A stretch of DNA of 64,000 nt. Source: Spongiibacter pelagi. GTDB lineage: Bacteria; Pseudomonadota; Gammaproteobacteria; Pseudomonadales; Spongiibacteraceae. Location: contig NZ_JACXLD010000003.1 in the NCBI RefSeq assembly GCF_014705705.1, positions 62,001 through 126,000 on the forward strand, written 5' to 3'. The notes below the pieces were generated by a model. That model searched no databases. It was not told where the DNA came from and was given only the letters and a program-made list of their open reading frames with translations. The position numbers were made by a program, and so were the translations under genes. Below, in pieces: positions 37,769 to 46,795 of the stretch; positions within the stretch are counted from its first letter, which is position 1; every line of letters starts with the position of its first letter.

Positions 37769-38131
37769 ATGGAAACCGTGGTTGTGGTGGGCGCCAGCCC
37801 AAAGCCGGAGCGCTACTCCTATAAAGCCGCCGTAATGTTGGGTGAGTACGGCCATCGGGTGTTGCCGATTAATCCCTATCATCAAACTGTGGCGGGGCAT
37901 ACCTGTATAGGGCATATAAACGAGCTGGATGAGCCGGTGGATACCGTGACCTTGTATGTGCGCCCAGAACTATTGGAACCCATCATGCCTGAGTTGATCG
38001 CATTAAAGCCGAGACGGGTGATTTTTAATCCGGGTACGGAATCTGAGGTGCACGAAGCACAGCTCCGTGAAAATGGGATTGCTGTAGAAGAAGCGTGTAC
38101 GCTGGTTTTACTTCGAACAGAGCAATTTTGA
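37769..38131 (+). CDS. CoA-binding domain protein (YccU-like)
   Basis: 120 residues forming one Rossmann domain: VVVVGASPKPERYSYKAAVMLGEYGHRVLPINPYHQTVAGHTCIGHI is the CoA-binding family signature. VIFNPGTESEVHEAQLRENGIAVEEACTLVLL completes it. Such single-domain proteins bind CoA or acyl-CoA; the physiological role is unsettled. A bidirectional terminator separates it from the convergent membrane-protein gene. Confidence 0.85.
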   Translation: METVVVVGASPKPERYSYKAAVMLGEYGHRVLPINPYHQTVAGHTCIGHINELDEPVDTVTLYVRPELLEPIMPELIALKPRRVIFNPGTESEVHEAQLRENGIAVEEACTLVLLRTEQF

Positions 38132-38137
38132 GCAATA

Positions 38138-38163
38138 AAAAAGGGAGCAATTGCTCCCTTTTT
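38138..38163. terminator. bidirectional Rho-independent terminator
   Basis: A perfect palindrome AAGGGAGCAA/TTGCTCCCTT centred at 38150/38151, with A-run on the left and T-run on the right, serves both convergent genes. Confidence 0.93.
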
Positions 38164-38180
38164 GCACAATCTAATCCGTT

Positions 38181-38837
38181 TTAAACGAATTGGATCAGGC
38201 CAACCAGTACCGCCGCCAGTGCAATACTCATATGGATAACACCCTTTACGGTCGTCATTGGGCCGGTTTTGCCAAAGATGGCATTCAGTTCCAGCAGCGC
38301 AATAATACCGAGGCTGATCAGCAAACCGAGGCTGAAGTTAGGCTCTGCGCCACCGCTTAATGCTGGCATGAAAGCCTCATTAGAACCGTGGAAGCTGCCC
38401 AGCATACCTACCAGCATTGAAGCAGAGAACAGGGTATTGGTGCGTGACGCCAAACCCGCTTTAGGGGCTGCTTTTGCCGCATCACCGGGGGTAATGCCAC
38501 AAACGATTTTCTGGTTTGGCCAAATGATCAGCCACACGTTCAAGAACATCAGGGTGCCCATTACCGCGCCGATGATGATGTAAGCATTCAATCCGCGTTG
38601 CATGGTGAAGTGCAGGAGGATCAGGCCGGTGATAAAGGTGAACATGGCGCCCCAGCGGAACCACCAAAGTGCGCGAGGCGCCAACTTCTGTACCGCGTCA
38701 GCTTTAGCAGTCGCTTCAGCTTCTTTGAAGTATTCGGTTTGTACGAAATTGAAGTAGTACAGCAGGCCGATCCACGTAATGCCAAACAGCACGTGTAGCC
38801 AGCGGAACAACAGGTCCAAGCTGATAAATGAATCCAT
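38181..38837 (-). CDS. PuuD N-domain (Urate_ox_N-like) membrane protein lacking the cytochrome domain
   Basis: 218 residues from ATG 38837 with GGGGA upstream. About six membrane helices. LDLLFRWLHVLFGITWIGLLYYFNFVQTEYF and APRALWWFRWGAMFTFITGLILLHF are the membrane part of PuuD-type urate hydroxylases. Full-length PuuD is about 400 residues with a C-terminal cytochrome c; this protein ends after the membrane domain, and no separate cytochrome follows. The urate role is therefore uncertain. Confidence 0.75.
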   Translation of the reverse strand: MDSFISLDLLFRWLHVLFGITWIGLLYYFNFVQTEYFKEAEATAKADAVQKLAPRALWWFRWGAMFTFITGLILLHFTMQRGLNAYIIIGAVMGTLMFLNVWLIIWPNQKIVCGITPGDAAKAAPKAGLASRTNTLFSASMLVGMLGSFHGSNEAFMPALSGGAEPNFSLGLLISLGIIALLELNAIFGKTGPMTTVKGVIHMSIALAAVLVGLIQFV

Positions 38838-39034
38838 AATACAATCCCCACTCAATGTTACAGATGTTGTGTTTTTGTTTTACTGCGCCGCCGAGTATAG
38901 CAGAGCGAACTTTTTGTTGGAGAAACTTTCTAAGGCTGAAATTTTCCCCTCTACTCTGGGAATTAGTCACTGGTGAGAGGTCCGACCTCTTGCCATAATA
39001 TTGTTTTGGAAAACACTCTGGAGAGTTTGACGCT

Positions 39035-39757
39035 GTGAAGGATAGCAACAGGTCTGAGCCCACAATTTCATTAACGCTGGATGATGACGATCTGGCGCAT
39101 CGCGCGGAGCAAAAAAAATCCGCCCCAGTCGCTAAGTCAGGTGGCAGCGGTGGCAGTGGCCTAAGCATGCTACTGCTGTTTTTGGTGCTGGGCTTGGGTG
39201 GCGCGGCCTACTACTTATACGACCAGTTGGTGATGAGTCAGCAAGCGTTGGCGCTGAACCAGCAGCGCTTGGATGCGCTTGAGGATCGCCTTTCTGCTGC
39301 GGGTGAAAACCTTGAAGAGAACAGCCTGACCACACAAGTGCGGTTGAAAGAGCTGGATAGCGAAGTGCGCAAGCTCTGGGACAATGTCTGGAAAAAGCAG
39401 AAAGAAACCCTGCAAGAGCATGAAGCAGACCTGAAAAAGCAAAGTGTAGCTATTGCTAAGCTGGAAAAAGCCCAAGCGGCAGACGCCGTGAAGCTCAAAG
39501 GTTTGGATGGCTTTGGCGATAAGCTAGATCGCGCTGTTGCCCAGTCCGAGGTCAATAAGAAAACCCTGTTGAGCGTACAAAAAGAAGTGGCCAAGGGCGG
39601 CAACCTTGAAACCCGTATTGCCGACTTGGAAAAGCAAATGAAAGAAGCGGACGAATGGCTGGATTCGGTTAACGCCTTCCGCCGCCAAGTGAACCGCGAT
39701 CTGGAAAACCTACGCCAAACTATGACCCAGTACCACGCGGCGAGTCCTCAGCCTTAA
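39035..39757 (+). CDS. single-pass membrane protein with long coiled coil
   Basis: 240 residues from GTG 39035 with GGAGAG upstream. The N-terminal ~40 residues are polar and cytoplasmic; one membrane helix follows a GGSGGSG linker (LSMLLLFLVLGLGGAAYYLY, ~42-62). The rest is predicted coiled coil, rich in Lys/Glu/Leu heptads to the end. I do not recognise a named family. Structural or division-related roles are common for such proteins, but nothing specific can be said. A 15-bp palindrome (38976-38990) lies in its upstream region. Confidence 0.7.
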   Translation: MKDSNRSEPTISLTLDDDDLAHRAEQKKSAPVAKSGGSGGSGLSMLLLFLVLGLGGAAYYLYDQLVMSQQALALNQQRLDALEDRLSAAGENLEENSLTTQVRLKELDSEVRKLWDNVWKKQKETLQEHEADLKKQSVAIAKLEKAQAADAVKLKGLDGFGDKLDRAVAQSEVNKKTLLSVQKEVAKGGNLETRIADLEKQMKEADEWLDSVNAFRRQVNRDLENLRQTMTQYHAASPQP

Positions 39758-39830
39758 AGTCAGTTGTTTTTTAAAAACGGGTTGTGCGAATTTCAGATGG
39801 TCGTATTGCTAAATGAAAGGATTGAAAATG

Positions 39831-39850
39831 AGTGATACTATAGTGTCACT
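39831..39850. promoter_or_regulatory. palindromic operator candidate of the toxin-antitoxin module
   Basis: AGTGATACTATAGTGTCACT is a 20-bp dyad with a single mismatched pair, ending 20 bases before the antitoxin GTG. Phd/YefM antitoxins autoregulate by binding such dyads. Confidence 0.65.
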
Positions 39851-39870
39851 TTTTTGTGTCGGTATAGCCC

Positions 39871-40128
39871 GTGAAAGTTGAGCTGGTAACTAATTTAAAG
39901 CGTCAAGCTACAAAAATCCTGGCGGACTTACATTTGTCAAAAGAGCCCGTGCTGATTACGGAGCATGGTCAGCCCTCTGCCTATCTTGTCGATGTGCAGG
40001 ACTATGAGTTTATGCAGCGCCGACTGCAATTGCTTGAGGCGCTCTCAAGGGGAGAGCGCGCTGTACTGGAGGGAAGAACGTACAGCCACAAAGAGGCCAG
40101 GGAGAAAATGAGTAAGTGGCTGAAGTAA
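39871..40128 (+). CDS. Phd/YefM family antitoxin
   Basis: 85 residues from GTG 39871. LVTNLKRQATKILADLHLSKEPVLITEHGQPSAYLVDVQDYEFMQRRLQLLEAL is the Phd/YefM DNA-binding core; the C-terminal ~30 residues would wrap the toxin. It neutralises the ParE-type toxin that overlaps it by 13 bases and represses the operon. Flanked by housekeeping genes. Confidence 0.88.
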   Translation: MKVELVTNLKRQATKILADLHLSKEPVLITEHGQPSAYLVDVQDYEFMQRRLQLLEALSRGERAVLEGRTYSHKEAREKMSKWLK

Positions 40129-40421
40129 TCTGGACGGAGCCGGCACTGCAAGAATTGGATGACCTGGCAGAGTATATCGCCTTGGATAATCCGGCTGCGG
40201 CAAGCGAGCTGGTTCAGAAAGTGTTCAAAAAAGTCGAACGACTAGCTAAGTTTCCGCAATCTGGGCGAATGCCTCCCGAACTGCCCAGTTCGGTGTATCG
40301 AGAACTGGTTTTGCCACCTTGCCGTATTTTTTACCGAGAAGAGGGGGCGCGGGTTTTCATCATCCATATTCTGAGAGAGGAGCAACAACTCCGCGCCTAC
40401 CTTTTAGAAGGTGGTTCTTAA
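40116..40421 (+). CDS. ParE/RelE superfamily toxin
   Basis: 101 residues from GTG 40116, inside the antitoxin's last codons. WTEPALQELDDLAEYIALDNPAAASELVQKVFKKVERLAKFPQSGRMPPEL has the two helices typical of ParE. YRELVLPPCRIFYREEGARVFIIHILREEQQL is the beta sheet. ParE toxins poison DNA gyrase; RelE toxins cleave mRNA. The ..LAEYIA..NP.AA pattern leans to ParE. Both genes look intact. Confidence 0.88.
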   Translation: MAEVIWTEPALQELDDLAEYIALDNPAAASELVQKVFKKVERLAKFPQSGRMPPELPSSVYRELVLPPCRIFYREEGARVFIIHILREEQQLRAYLLEGGS

Positions 40422-40622
40422 CCATCTTACTTGGCGACTTTCTATATTGCGTCGCAACCCTGGTGTATACTTGCCCGCCACAATGTCCGGCCCGGCTGAA
40501 TCCAACTTCCAGTCTGGTCAGATTTACTCCAAACGCCCTTTTTAAACCTTACTGACAGGCCCCGGTGCGGCAGTTTGCGTCTCACCCTAGAACAGGCCAA
40601 AAAGACCGAAGGAGTCTTTCCC

Positions 40623-42140
40623 ATGACTGTGATCCGCCAGGATGATCTGATTCAAAGCGTTGCCGATTCTCTGCAATATATTTCTTACTACCACCCGGTT
40701 GATTTCATTAAAGCGGTGGGTGAGGCCTATGAGCGCGAGCAGAATCCGGCAGCCAAGGATGCCATGGCGCAAATCCTGATCAATTCGCGTATGTGTGCCG
40801 AGGGTCACCGTCCGATCTGCCAAGACACCGGTATCGTTACCGTGTTCATCCAAGTGGGGATGAATGTGCAGTGGGATGCCGATATGTCGGTAAGCGATAT
40901 GATTAATGAAGGTGTTCGCCGCGCCTACAACCTGCCAGACAACGTGCTGCGTGCATCTATTCTGGCCGATCCAGATGGTGCTCGTAGTAATACTAAAGAC
41001 AATACTCCGGCGGTTATTCACTTTGAGATCGTTCCCGGCGACAAGGTAGATGTGCACGTGGCGGCCAAGGGTGGCGGCAGCGAGGCAAAATCCAAGTTTG
41101 CCATGTTGAATCCCTCTGACTCTGTGGTGGAGTGGGTGCTGAAAATGGTACCAACCATGGGTGCCGGTTGGTGTCCTCCAGGTATGCTGGGTATCGGTAT
41201 CGGCGGTACTGCTGAAAAAGCCATGCTGTTGGCCAAAGAAGCGCTGCTCGACCCCATTGATATTCACGATCTGCAAAAACGCGGTGCGGGCAATCGCGCC
41301 GAAGAGTTGCGTTTAGAGCTGCATGAGAAAATCAACAAACTGGGTATTGGTGCTCAGGGTTTGGGTGGTTTAACCACTGTCTTGGACGTGAAGGTTAAGG
41401 ATTACCCAAGCCACGCGGCCAACAAAGCTGTGGCGATTATTCCTAACTGTGCGGCAACTCGTCACGCCCACTTCACACTGGATGGCAGCGGCCCGGCGGC
41501 GTTGACGCCACCTTCGCTGGAAGATTGGCCAGAAGTGACTCGCGAGGCGGGTGGTGACGTTAAGCGCGTTAATCTGGACACCGTAACGGCGGAAGAAATC
41601 AAAACTTGGAAGCCCGGCGATACGCTATTGCTGAACGGTAAAATGCTGACTGGCCGCGACGCTGCACACAAGAAAATGACCGATATGCTGGCCAAGGGTG
41701 AAACCCTGCCGGTAGACCTGAAAGGTCGCTTTATTTACTACGTGGGCCCGGTTGATCCCGTGCGTGAAGAAGTGGTTGGCCCTGCTGGCCCAACTACCGC
41801 AACCCGTATGGATAAGTTTACCCGCACCATGCTGGCGGAAACTGGCCTGATGGGCATGATCGGTAAATCGGAGCGCGGTGATATTGCGATTGAGGCAATC
41901 AAGGAATTCGAAGCGGTTTACCTGATGGCAACTGGCGGTGCGGCGTATTTGGTTGCGCAGGCAATCAAAAAGGCCGAGGTGGTTGCCTTCCCCGAGCTGG
42001 GAATGGAAGCCATCTACGAATTCACCGTAGAAGATATGCCGGTGACTGTGGCGGTTGATACTCAGGGCGAGTCAGTGCATAAAACTGGCCCGCAATTCTG
42101 GGCAGCTAAAATCGAAGCTGAGAAAATTAACGTCGCCTAA
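40623..42140 (+). CDS. class I (4Fe-4S) fumarate hydratase
   Basis: 505 residues from ATG 40623 with AGGAG upstream. The three cluster cysteines are Cys66 (in ICQDTG), Cys184 (in GAGWCPPGM) and Cys276 (in IPNCAATRHAHF). The N-terminal alpha-domain and C-terminal beta-domain (..KFTRTMLAETGLMGMIGKSERG..) are fused, as in FumA/FumB. It interconverts fumarate and malate in the TCA cycle and is oxygen-sensitive. A possible -10 (TATACT at ~40466) lies in the 200-base leader. Confidence 0.94.
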   Translation: MTVIRQDDLIQSVADSLQYISYYHPVDFIKAVGEAYEREQNPAAKDAMAQILINSRMCAEGHRPICQDTGIVTVFIQVGMNVQWDADMSVSDMINEGVRRAYNLPDNVLRASILADPDGARSNTKDNTPAVIHFEIVPGDKVDVHVAAKGGGSEAKSKFAMLNPSDSVVEWVLKMVPTMGAGWCPPGMLGIGIGGTAEKAMLLAKEALLDPIDIHDLQKRGAGNRAEELRLELHEKINKLGIGAQGLGGLTTVLDVKVKDYPSHAANKAVAIIPNCAATRHAHFTLDGSGPAALTPPSLEDWPEVTREAGGDVKRVNLDTVTAEEIKTWKPGDTLLLNGKMLTGRDAAHKKMTDMLAKGETLPVDLKGRFIYYVGPVDPVREEVVGPAGPTTATRMDKFTRTMLAETGLMGMIGKSERGDIAIEAIKEFEAVYLMATGGAAYLVAQAIKKAEVVAFPELGMEAIYEFTVEDMPVTVAVDTQGESVHKTGPQFWAAKIEAEKINVA

Positions 42141-42142
42141 GA

Positions 42143-43570
42143 ATGGGGACTTTCTACTGGCACGACTACGAAACCTGGGGCGCCAATCCATCGATTGATC
42201 GCCCCGTTCAGTTTGCCGGTGTCCGCACCGACAGTGAACTGAATATCATCGGTGAACCGCTGATGGTATTCAGTCGCCCAAGTCCGGATTTTTTACCCCA
42301 TCCAGAAGCTTGCCTGATTACCGGTATTACGCCCCAGCAAGCGCTGGAAGAGGGCGTGTCAGAATCGGAATTTATCGCCCGGATTTATTCAGAGTTGGCC
42401 CAGCCCGGAACCTGCGGCGTGGGTTACAACAGCATTCGCTTTGATGACGAAGTCACCCGCTACACCCTCTATCGCAATTTCTACGATCCCTATGCCCGCG
42501 AGTGGCAAAACGGCAATTCGCGCTGGGATTTAATTGATGTGGTACGCCTGTGCTGTGCACTGCGTCCCGATGGGATTGAGTGGCCGTTGCGGGAAGATGG
42601 AACGCCCAGCTTTAAACTCGAATTGCTTAGCCAAGCCAATGGTCTCAGCCACGAGTCGGCCCACGACGCCCTGTCTGATGTGTATGCCACCATTGATCTG
42701 GCCAAACTGATTAAAAGCCGCAAGGGCAAGCTCTGGGATTATGCGCTGGGTCTGCGCAATAAGCGTCAGGTTGCACAATTATTGGATACCGAGGCTCAGG
42801 TGCCGGTTTTGCATGTGTCTGGGCGATTACCGGCGGCTCGGTTTTGTAGTGCCTTGATGATGCCTTTGGCTCTGCATCCGCAGAACCGCAATAGTGTGAT
42901 CTGTTATGACCTGAGTGCAGATCCTCAGCCGCTGATCGACGGTGATGTTGATGAAATTATGCGCCGGGTATTTAGTTCTGCCGCTGATTTGGGGGATACC
43001 CCGCGAATTCCTTTGAAGGAAATTCATATCAATCGCTCGCCGATGGTGGCAACCAGCAAATTGCTCGATGAACACAGTGCTGAGCGCTTGCAAATCGATT
43101 TGCCCCAAGCGCGGCAGTACTGGCAGCAACTGCGCAATGCGGCCGGGCTGACCGAGAAGCTGCAAAAAGTATTTAGTCAGCGTGAATTTGCCGGCAGCAC
43201 TGATCCAGACAGCCAGTTGTATGGCGGATTTATTGGTGATGCTGATAAACGTTTAATGGATGAGTTACGCGAGGCGAGCCCGAGTGAATTGGGCAGTGAT
43301 TACTTCCGTTTTCAGGATCAGCGCTTGCCGGAATTGCTATGGCGCTATCGGGCCCGCAATTTTCCGGAATCACTCAATCCTGCCGAGATGAAAAAGTGGA
43401 TGGGTTTTTGCCGTTCACGCCTGCGCGAGCCTAGCGACGGACGCTTGGGATTTGCGAGCTTCCGCCAGCGCCTTGAAGAGCTAGCCGCACTTGAAACCGA
43501 TGATTTCCGCCAGCATATCCTCAGCGAGCTTTCCGATTACGCTGATGCGTTGGAGCAGGCTGGCTTGTGA
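42143..43570 (+). CDS. sbcB: exodeoxyribonuclease I
   Basis: 475 residues, the usual ExoI length. The N-terminal DEDDh exonuclease domain has WHDYETWGANPSIDRPVQFAG (first Asp/Glu) and ..HESAHDALSDVYATIDLAKLI (His/Asp). An SH3-like region and helical C-terminal domain follow (YGGFIGDADKRLM...). It degrades single-stranded DNA 3' to 5' in recombination and mismatch repair. Two bases separate it from the fumarase stop. Confidence 0.94.
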   Translation: MGTFYWHDYETWGANPSIDRPVQFAGVRTDSELNIIGEPLMVFSRPSPDFLPHPEACLITGITPQQALEEGVSESEFIARIYSELAQPGTCGVGYNSIRFDDEVTRYTLYRNFYDPYAREWQNGNSRWDLIDVVRLCCALRPDGIEWPLREDGTPSFKLELLSQANGLSHESAHDALSDVYATIDLAKLIKSRKGKLWDYALGLRNKRQVAQLLDTEAQVPVLHVSGRLPAARFCSALMMPLALHPQNRNSVICYDLSADPQPLIDGDVDEIMRRVFSSAADLGDTPRIPLKEIHINRSPMVATSKLLDEHSAERLQIDLPQARQYWQQLRNAAGLTEKLQKVFSQREFAGSTDPDSQLYGGFIGDADKRLMDELREASPSELGSDYFRFQDQRLPELLWRYRARNFPESLNPAEMKKWMGFCRSRLREPSDGRLGFASFRQRLEELAALETDDFRQHILSELSDYADALEQAGL

Positions 43571-43830
43571 GCGAGGCTGATTGGTGGGTCTATATGATCC
43601 GCAGTAACAGCGGCAAGTTGTATACCGGCATTAGCACTGATCCCGATCGCCGATTCCGTGAACATGCTGGCGAGTTAGCTGGCGGCGCCCGTTTTTTTCG
43701 GGGCGATCCACCGCTGCAGATTGTCTATCGTGAACGGGCAAGCGATCGCTCGGAGGCCAGTCGTCGCGAGGCCGAAATTAAAAAGCTGACACGCGGTCAA
43801 AAGCTGCTATTGATTGGCGCGAGCAGCTAA
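43567..43830 (+). CDS. GIY-YIG nuclease-domain protein (YhbQ/UPF0213 group)
   Basis: 87 residues from GTG 43567, overlapping the sbcB stop by four bases. WWVYMIRSNSGKLYTGISTDPDRRFREH is the GIY-YIG motif with the catalytic Arg, and SRREAEIKKLTRGQKLLLI holds the Glu. Members nick DNA in vitro. Overlap with sbcB suggests a DNA repair link. Confidence 0.9.
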   Translation: MSEADWWVYMIRSNSGKLYTGISTDPDRRFREHAGELAGGARFFRGDPPLQIVYRERASDRSEASRREAEIKKLTRGQKLLLIGASS

Positions 43831-43901
43831 GCAAATCATAAAAGACGTTTTGTAAGCGCAGACTTGCAAGCGATAATTGCCGCCCAAGCGGGGAGATAAC
43901 A

Positions 43902-45704
43902 ATGACTGAGGCGCAAGCCGAACGCAGTAAAAGCCGAAACCTTGGTGTGCTTAAAGCCATGCTGGGTTTCCTGCGGCCTTATCGAATGCAGGTCATTGGC
44001 GCCAGTATTGCCTTGGTACTTACGGCGGCGGTCACCTTATCCATTGGTCAAGGTTTGCGATTGCTGGTTGATCAAGGCTTTGCCCAAAACGCCACCACAG
44101 ACAGCCTTAATCAAGCGCTGCTCATTTTTCTGGTCATGATTTTACTACTGGCGGTCGGCACATTTATCCGCTTTTTTCTGGTGTCTTGGATCGGTGAGCG
44201 GGTTAGCGCCGATTTGCGGCAAAAAGTTTTTTCCCATGTGGTGATGCTGCATCCCGGCTTTTTTGAGACCAATCTCAGCGGTGAGATTCAGTCGCGAATC
44301 ACCACCGATACAACCCTGCTACAGACGGTTATTGGCTCCTCGGTATCCATTGCTCTGCGTAATATGCTGATGTTCATTGGGGGAGTCATTTGGCTGTTTA
44401 TTACCAATCCCAAACTGACGGCGATGGTGATGATCAGTGTGCCGCTGGTGGTGATGCCCATTCTGATTTTTGGTCGCCGGGTGAGAAAGCTGTCCCGCGA
44501 TAGTCAGGATCGCATTGCCGGTGTGGGCACCTTTGTGGGCGAGTCGATCAAAAATATCAAGCTGGTGCAGGCGTTTAATCATCAACTGCTGGATCGCGAT
44601 GCCTTCGATCGCCATGTTGAATCCGCGTTTGATGTGTCCATTGATCGCATTAAGCAGCGGGCGTGGCTGTCGACCACGGTGATCACCTTGGTATTGGGCG
44701 CAATCTCGATCATGATTTGGGTGGGTGGTCACGATGTGATGGCCGGCCGGATTAGCGGTGGTGAGCTAACCGCGTTTGTGTTTTATGCGGTAATGGTCGC
44801 GGCGTCAGTGGGGGTAATTTCCGAGGTTTACGGCGATTTGCAGCGCGCGGCGGGGGCGACTGAGCGCTTGCTGGAATTGTTGGCGGCAGACAATTTAGTG
44901 CCCGAACCTGTACAGCCCAAAGCCTTGAGCCAGCCGGTGCGCGGCGAGTTGAATTTTGACCATATCAGTTTTTATTACGCCTCTCGGCCCGATCATGCGG
45001 CGATTGATCAGCTCGATCTGCAAATTCCGGCGGGGAGTAGCTTGGCCTTGGTGGGCAGCTCCGGTGCAGGGAAATCGACGCTGATTGATTTGTTGCTGCG
45101 ATTTTACGATGTGCAGCAGGGCGCGATTCGCTTTGATGGCGTCGATATTCGAGATTTGTCCCTCGCGGATTTGCGCCAACATATCGCCATGGTGCCGCAG
45201 CAGCCCGTGCTTTTTACTGGCACAGTGGCGGATAATATCCGCTATGGAAAACCGGGGGCGAGTGACGAAGAACTTCGCGCGGCGGCGCGCTCTGCCTACG
45301 CGGCAGATTTTATTGAGCGCTTGCCGGAAGGGTACGATAGTCACGTTGGTGAAGGCGGGGTGAGATTATCTGGCGGCCAGCGTCAGCGCATCGCCATTGC
45401 CCGCGCCATTCTGGCTGACCCTAAGTTGCTGTTATTGGATGAGGCCACCAGCGCTTTGGATGCCGAGAGCGAATATCAGGTTCAGCAGGCGCTGGAAAAA
45501 CTGATGCAGGGTCGCACCAGTATCGTGATTGCGCATCGACTGGCAACGGTGATTAATGTAGATCGCATTGCGGTGCTCGACCACGGCCAATTAGTGGCCA
45601 CGGGTACCCACAATGAATTGCTAAGCCGCTCGCCCTTGTATGCGCGCTGGGCCAGTCTGCAATTTGATGAGGCGGGCAAGCAGGTCGCCGCCGACGCGTC
45701 GTAG
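43902..45704 (+). CDS. ABC exporter half-transporter (permease fused to ATPase)
   Basis: 600 residues. Six membrane helices occupy the first ~310. The ATPase domain has Walker A GSSGAGKST, the signature LSGGQRQRIAIARAILADP and Walker B LLLLDEATSALD. This is the MsbA/BmrA-type homodimeric exporter. The substrate is unknown; no partner gene is adjacent. A short hairpin with a T-rich tail (45714-45731) follows the gene and lies in the pyrB leader. Confidence 0.9.
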   Translation: MTEAQAERSKSRNLGVLKAMLGFLRPYRMQVIGASIALVLTAAVTLSIGQGLRLLVDQGFAQNATTDSLNQALLIFLVMILLLAVGTFIRFFLVSWIGERVSADLRQKVFSHVVMLHPGFFETNLSGEIQSRITTDTTLLQTVIGSSVSIALRNMLMFIGGVIWLFITNPKLTAMVMISVPLVVMPILIFGRRVRKLSRDSQDRIAGVGTFVGESIKNIKLVQAFNHQLLDRDAFDRHVESAFDVSIDRIKQRAWLSTTVITLVLGAISIMIWVGGHDVMAGRISGGELTAFVFYAVMVAASVGVISEVYGDLQRAAGATERLLELLAADNLVPEPVQPKALSQPVRGELNFDHISFYYASRPDHAAIDQLDLQIPAGSSLALVGSSGAGKSTLIDLLLRFYDVQQGAIRFDGVDIRDLSLADLRQHIAMVPQQPVLFTGTVADNIRYGKPGASDEELRAAARSAYAADFIERLPEGYDSHVGEGGVRLSGGQRQRIAIARAILADPKLLLLDEATSALDAESEYQVQQALEKLMQGRTSIVIAHRLATVINVDRIAVLDHGQLVATGTHNELLSRSPLYARWASLQFDEAGKQVAADAS

Positions 45705-45713
45705 TTTTTATCG

Positions 45714-45731
45714 CCCGCACACGCGGGTTTT
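45714..45731 (+). terminator. weak hairpin in the pyrB leader
   Basis: CCCGC-ACAC-GCGGG followed by TTTTATT, about 20 bases before the pyrB GTG. Could be the terminator of the ABC gene or part of an attenuator; the stem is only 5 bp. Confidence 0.35.
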
Positions 45732-45747
45732 ATTGGGAGTCAACGCA

Positions 45748-46764
45748 GTGAAGTTTGCCGGCAGTCATATTCTTTCCATTGGTCAGTTTGAGCGCGGAGA
45801 TATCGAGAAAATTTTTGCTGTTGCTGATCGCATGGTGCCCTACGCCCACCGTGAGCGGGTGACCAAGGTGCTGGACGGGGCAATTCTCGGCAATATGTTT
45901 TTTGAGCCTTCCACCCGAACTCGGGTGAGTTTTGGCTGTGCCTTCAATTTACTTGGTGGTGAAGTGCGTGAAACTACTGGGTTTGAAAGCTCGGCCATTG
46001 CCAAGGGGGAGTCTCTTTACGATACCGCTCGGGTGCTCAGTGGTTACAGCGATGTGATTGTAATGCGTCATCCGGCTTCGGGTTCTGTTGCGGAGTTCGC
46101 GGCGGCCAGCCGGGTGCCGGTGTTAAATGGCGGCGACGGTGCCAATGAGCATCCCAGTCAGGCGCTGCTGGATTTATACACCATTAAAAAAGAGCTCTTG
46201 TCTCGCGGCCGCAATGATGTGGACGGCTTGCGCATTGCCATGATTGGCGATTTGAAATACGGCCGCACGGTTCACTCGCTGTCTAAACTGCTGTGCCTGT
46301 ATCGCAATATCAAACTGGTTTTGATCTCACCGGAAGAGCTGAAAATGCCAGAGGATATTGTTGAGCAGTTGCGTCAAGCCGGGCATACCGTGCTGGAGTC
46401 CGAGCGTTTGGAAGATGCCATTTCCAGTGTTGATATTGCCTACTCGACCCGGATTCAAGAAGAGCGTTTTGGCAGCCAGGAAATGGCCGATCTCTACCGC
46501 GGCCGCTACCGCCTTAATCAGGCGATTTACACTGAATTCTGTGAGCCCAATACCGTGATTATGCACCCGCTGCCACGGGATTCTCGCGCCGAAGCCAATG
46601 AGCTGGATAATGATCTGAACGACAACCCTAATCTGGCGATTTTCCGGCAGGCGGATAATGGCGTGCTGGTAAGAATGGCGTTGTTTGCCATGACCTTGGA
46701 TGTGGTGGATCAGATTGATAAGAGTGCCCGCGACGTCAACTGGTATACCGAACGCCGGTTTTAA
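45748..46764 (+). CDS. pyrB: aspartate carbamoyltransferase catalytic subunit
   Basis: 338 residues from GTG 45748; the frame is open further upstream but runs into the ABC gene. The carbamoyl phosphate site is FFEPSTRTRVSF, then HPASGSV, GGDGANEHPSQALLDLYTI and the C-terminal HPLPRDSRAEANELD. Makes carbamoyl aspartate in pyrimidine synthesis. It resembles the slightly long (~339) PyrB of Shewanella-type bacteria. No pyrI or pyrC is adjacent, so it may work without the regulatory chain. Confidence 0.93.
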   Translation: MKFAGSHILSIGQFERGDIEKIFAVADRMVPYAHRERVTKVLDGAILGNMFFEPSTRTRVSFGCAFNLLGGEVRETTGFESSAIAKGESLYDTARVLSGYSDVIVMRHPASGSVAEFAAASRVPVLNGGDGANEHPSQALLDLYTIKKELLSRGRNDVDGLRIAMIGDLKYGRTVHSLSKLLCLYRNIKLVLISPEELKMPEDIVEQLRQAGHTVLESERLEDAISSVDIAYSTRIQEERFGSQEMADLYRGRYRLNQAIYTEFCEPNTVIMHPLPRDSRAEANELDNDLNDNPNLAIFRQADNGVLVRMALFAMTLDVVDQIDKSARDVNWYTERRF

Positions 46765-46795
46765 CTCGGTCGCACTGAATCAAAAAGGAGTGTTC

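Noticed and set aside
39806-39844. Sigma-70 promoter for the toxin-antitoxin pair
   Set aside because: TATAGT within the palindrome resembles a -10, but no -35 at acceptable spacing was found.
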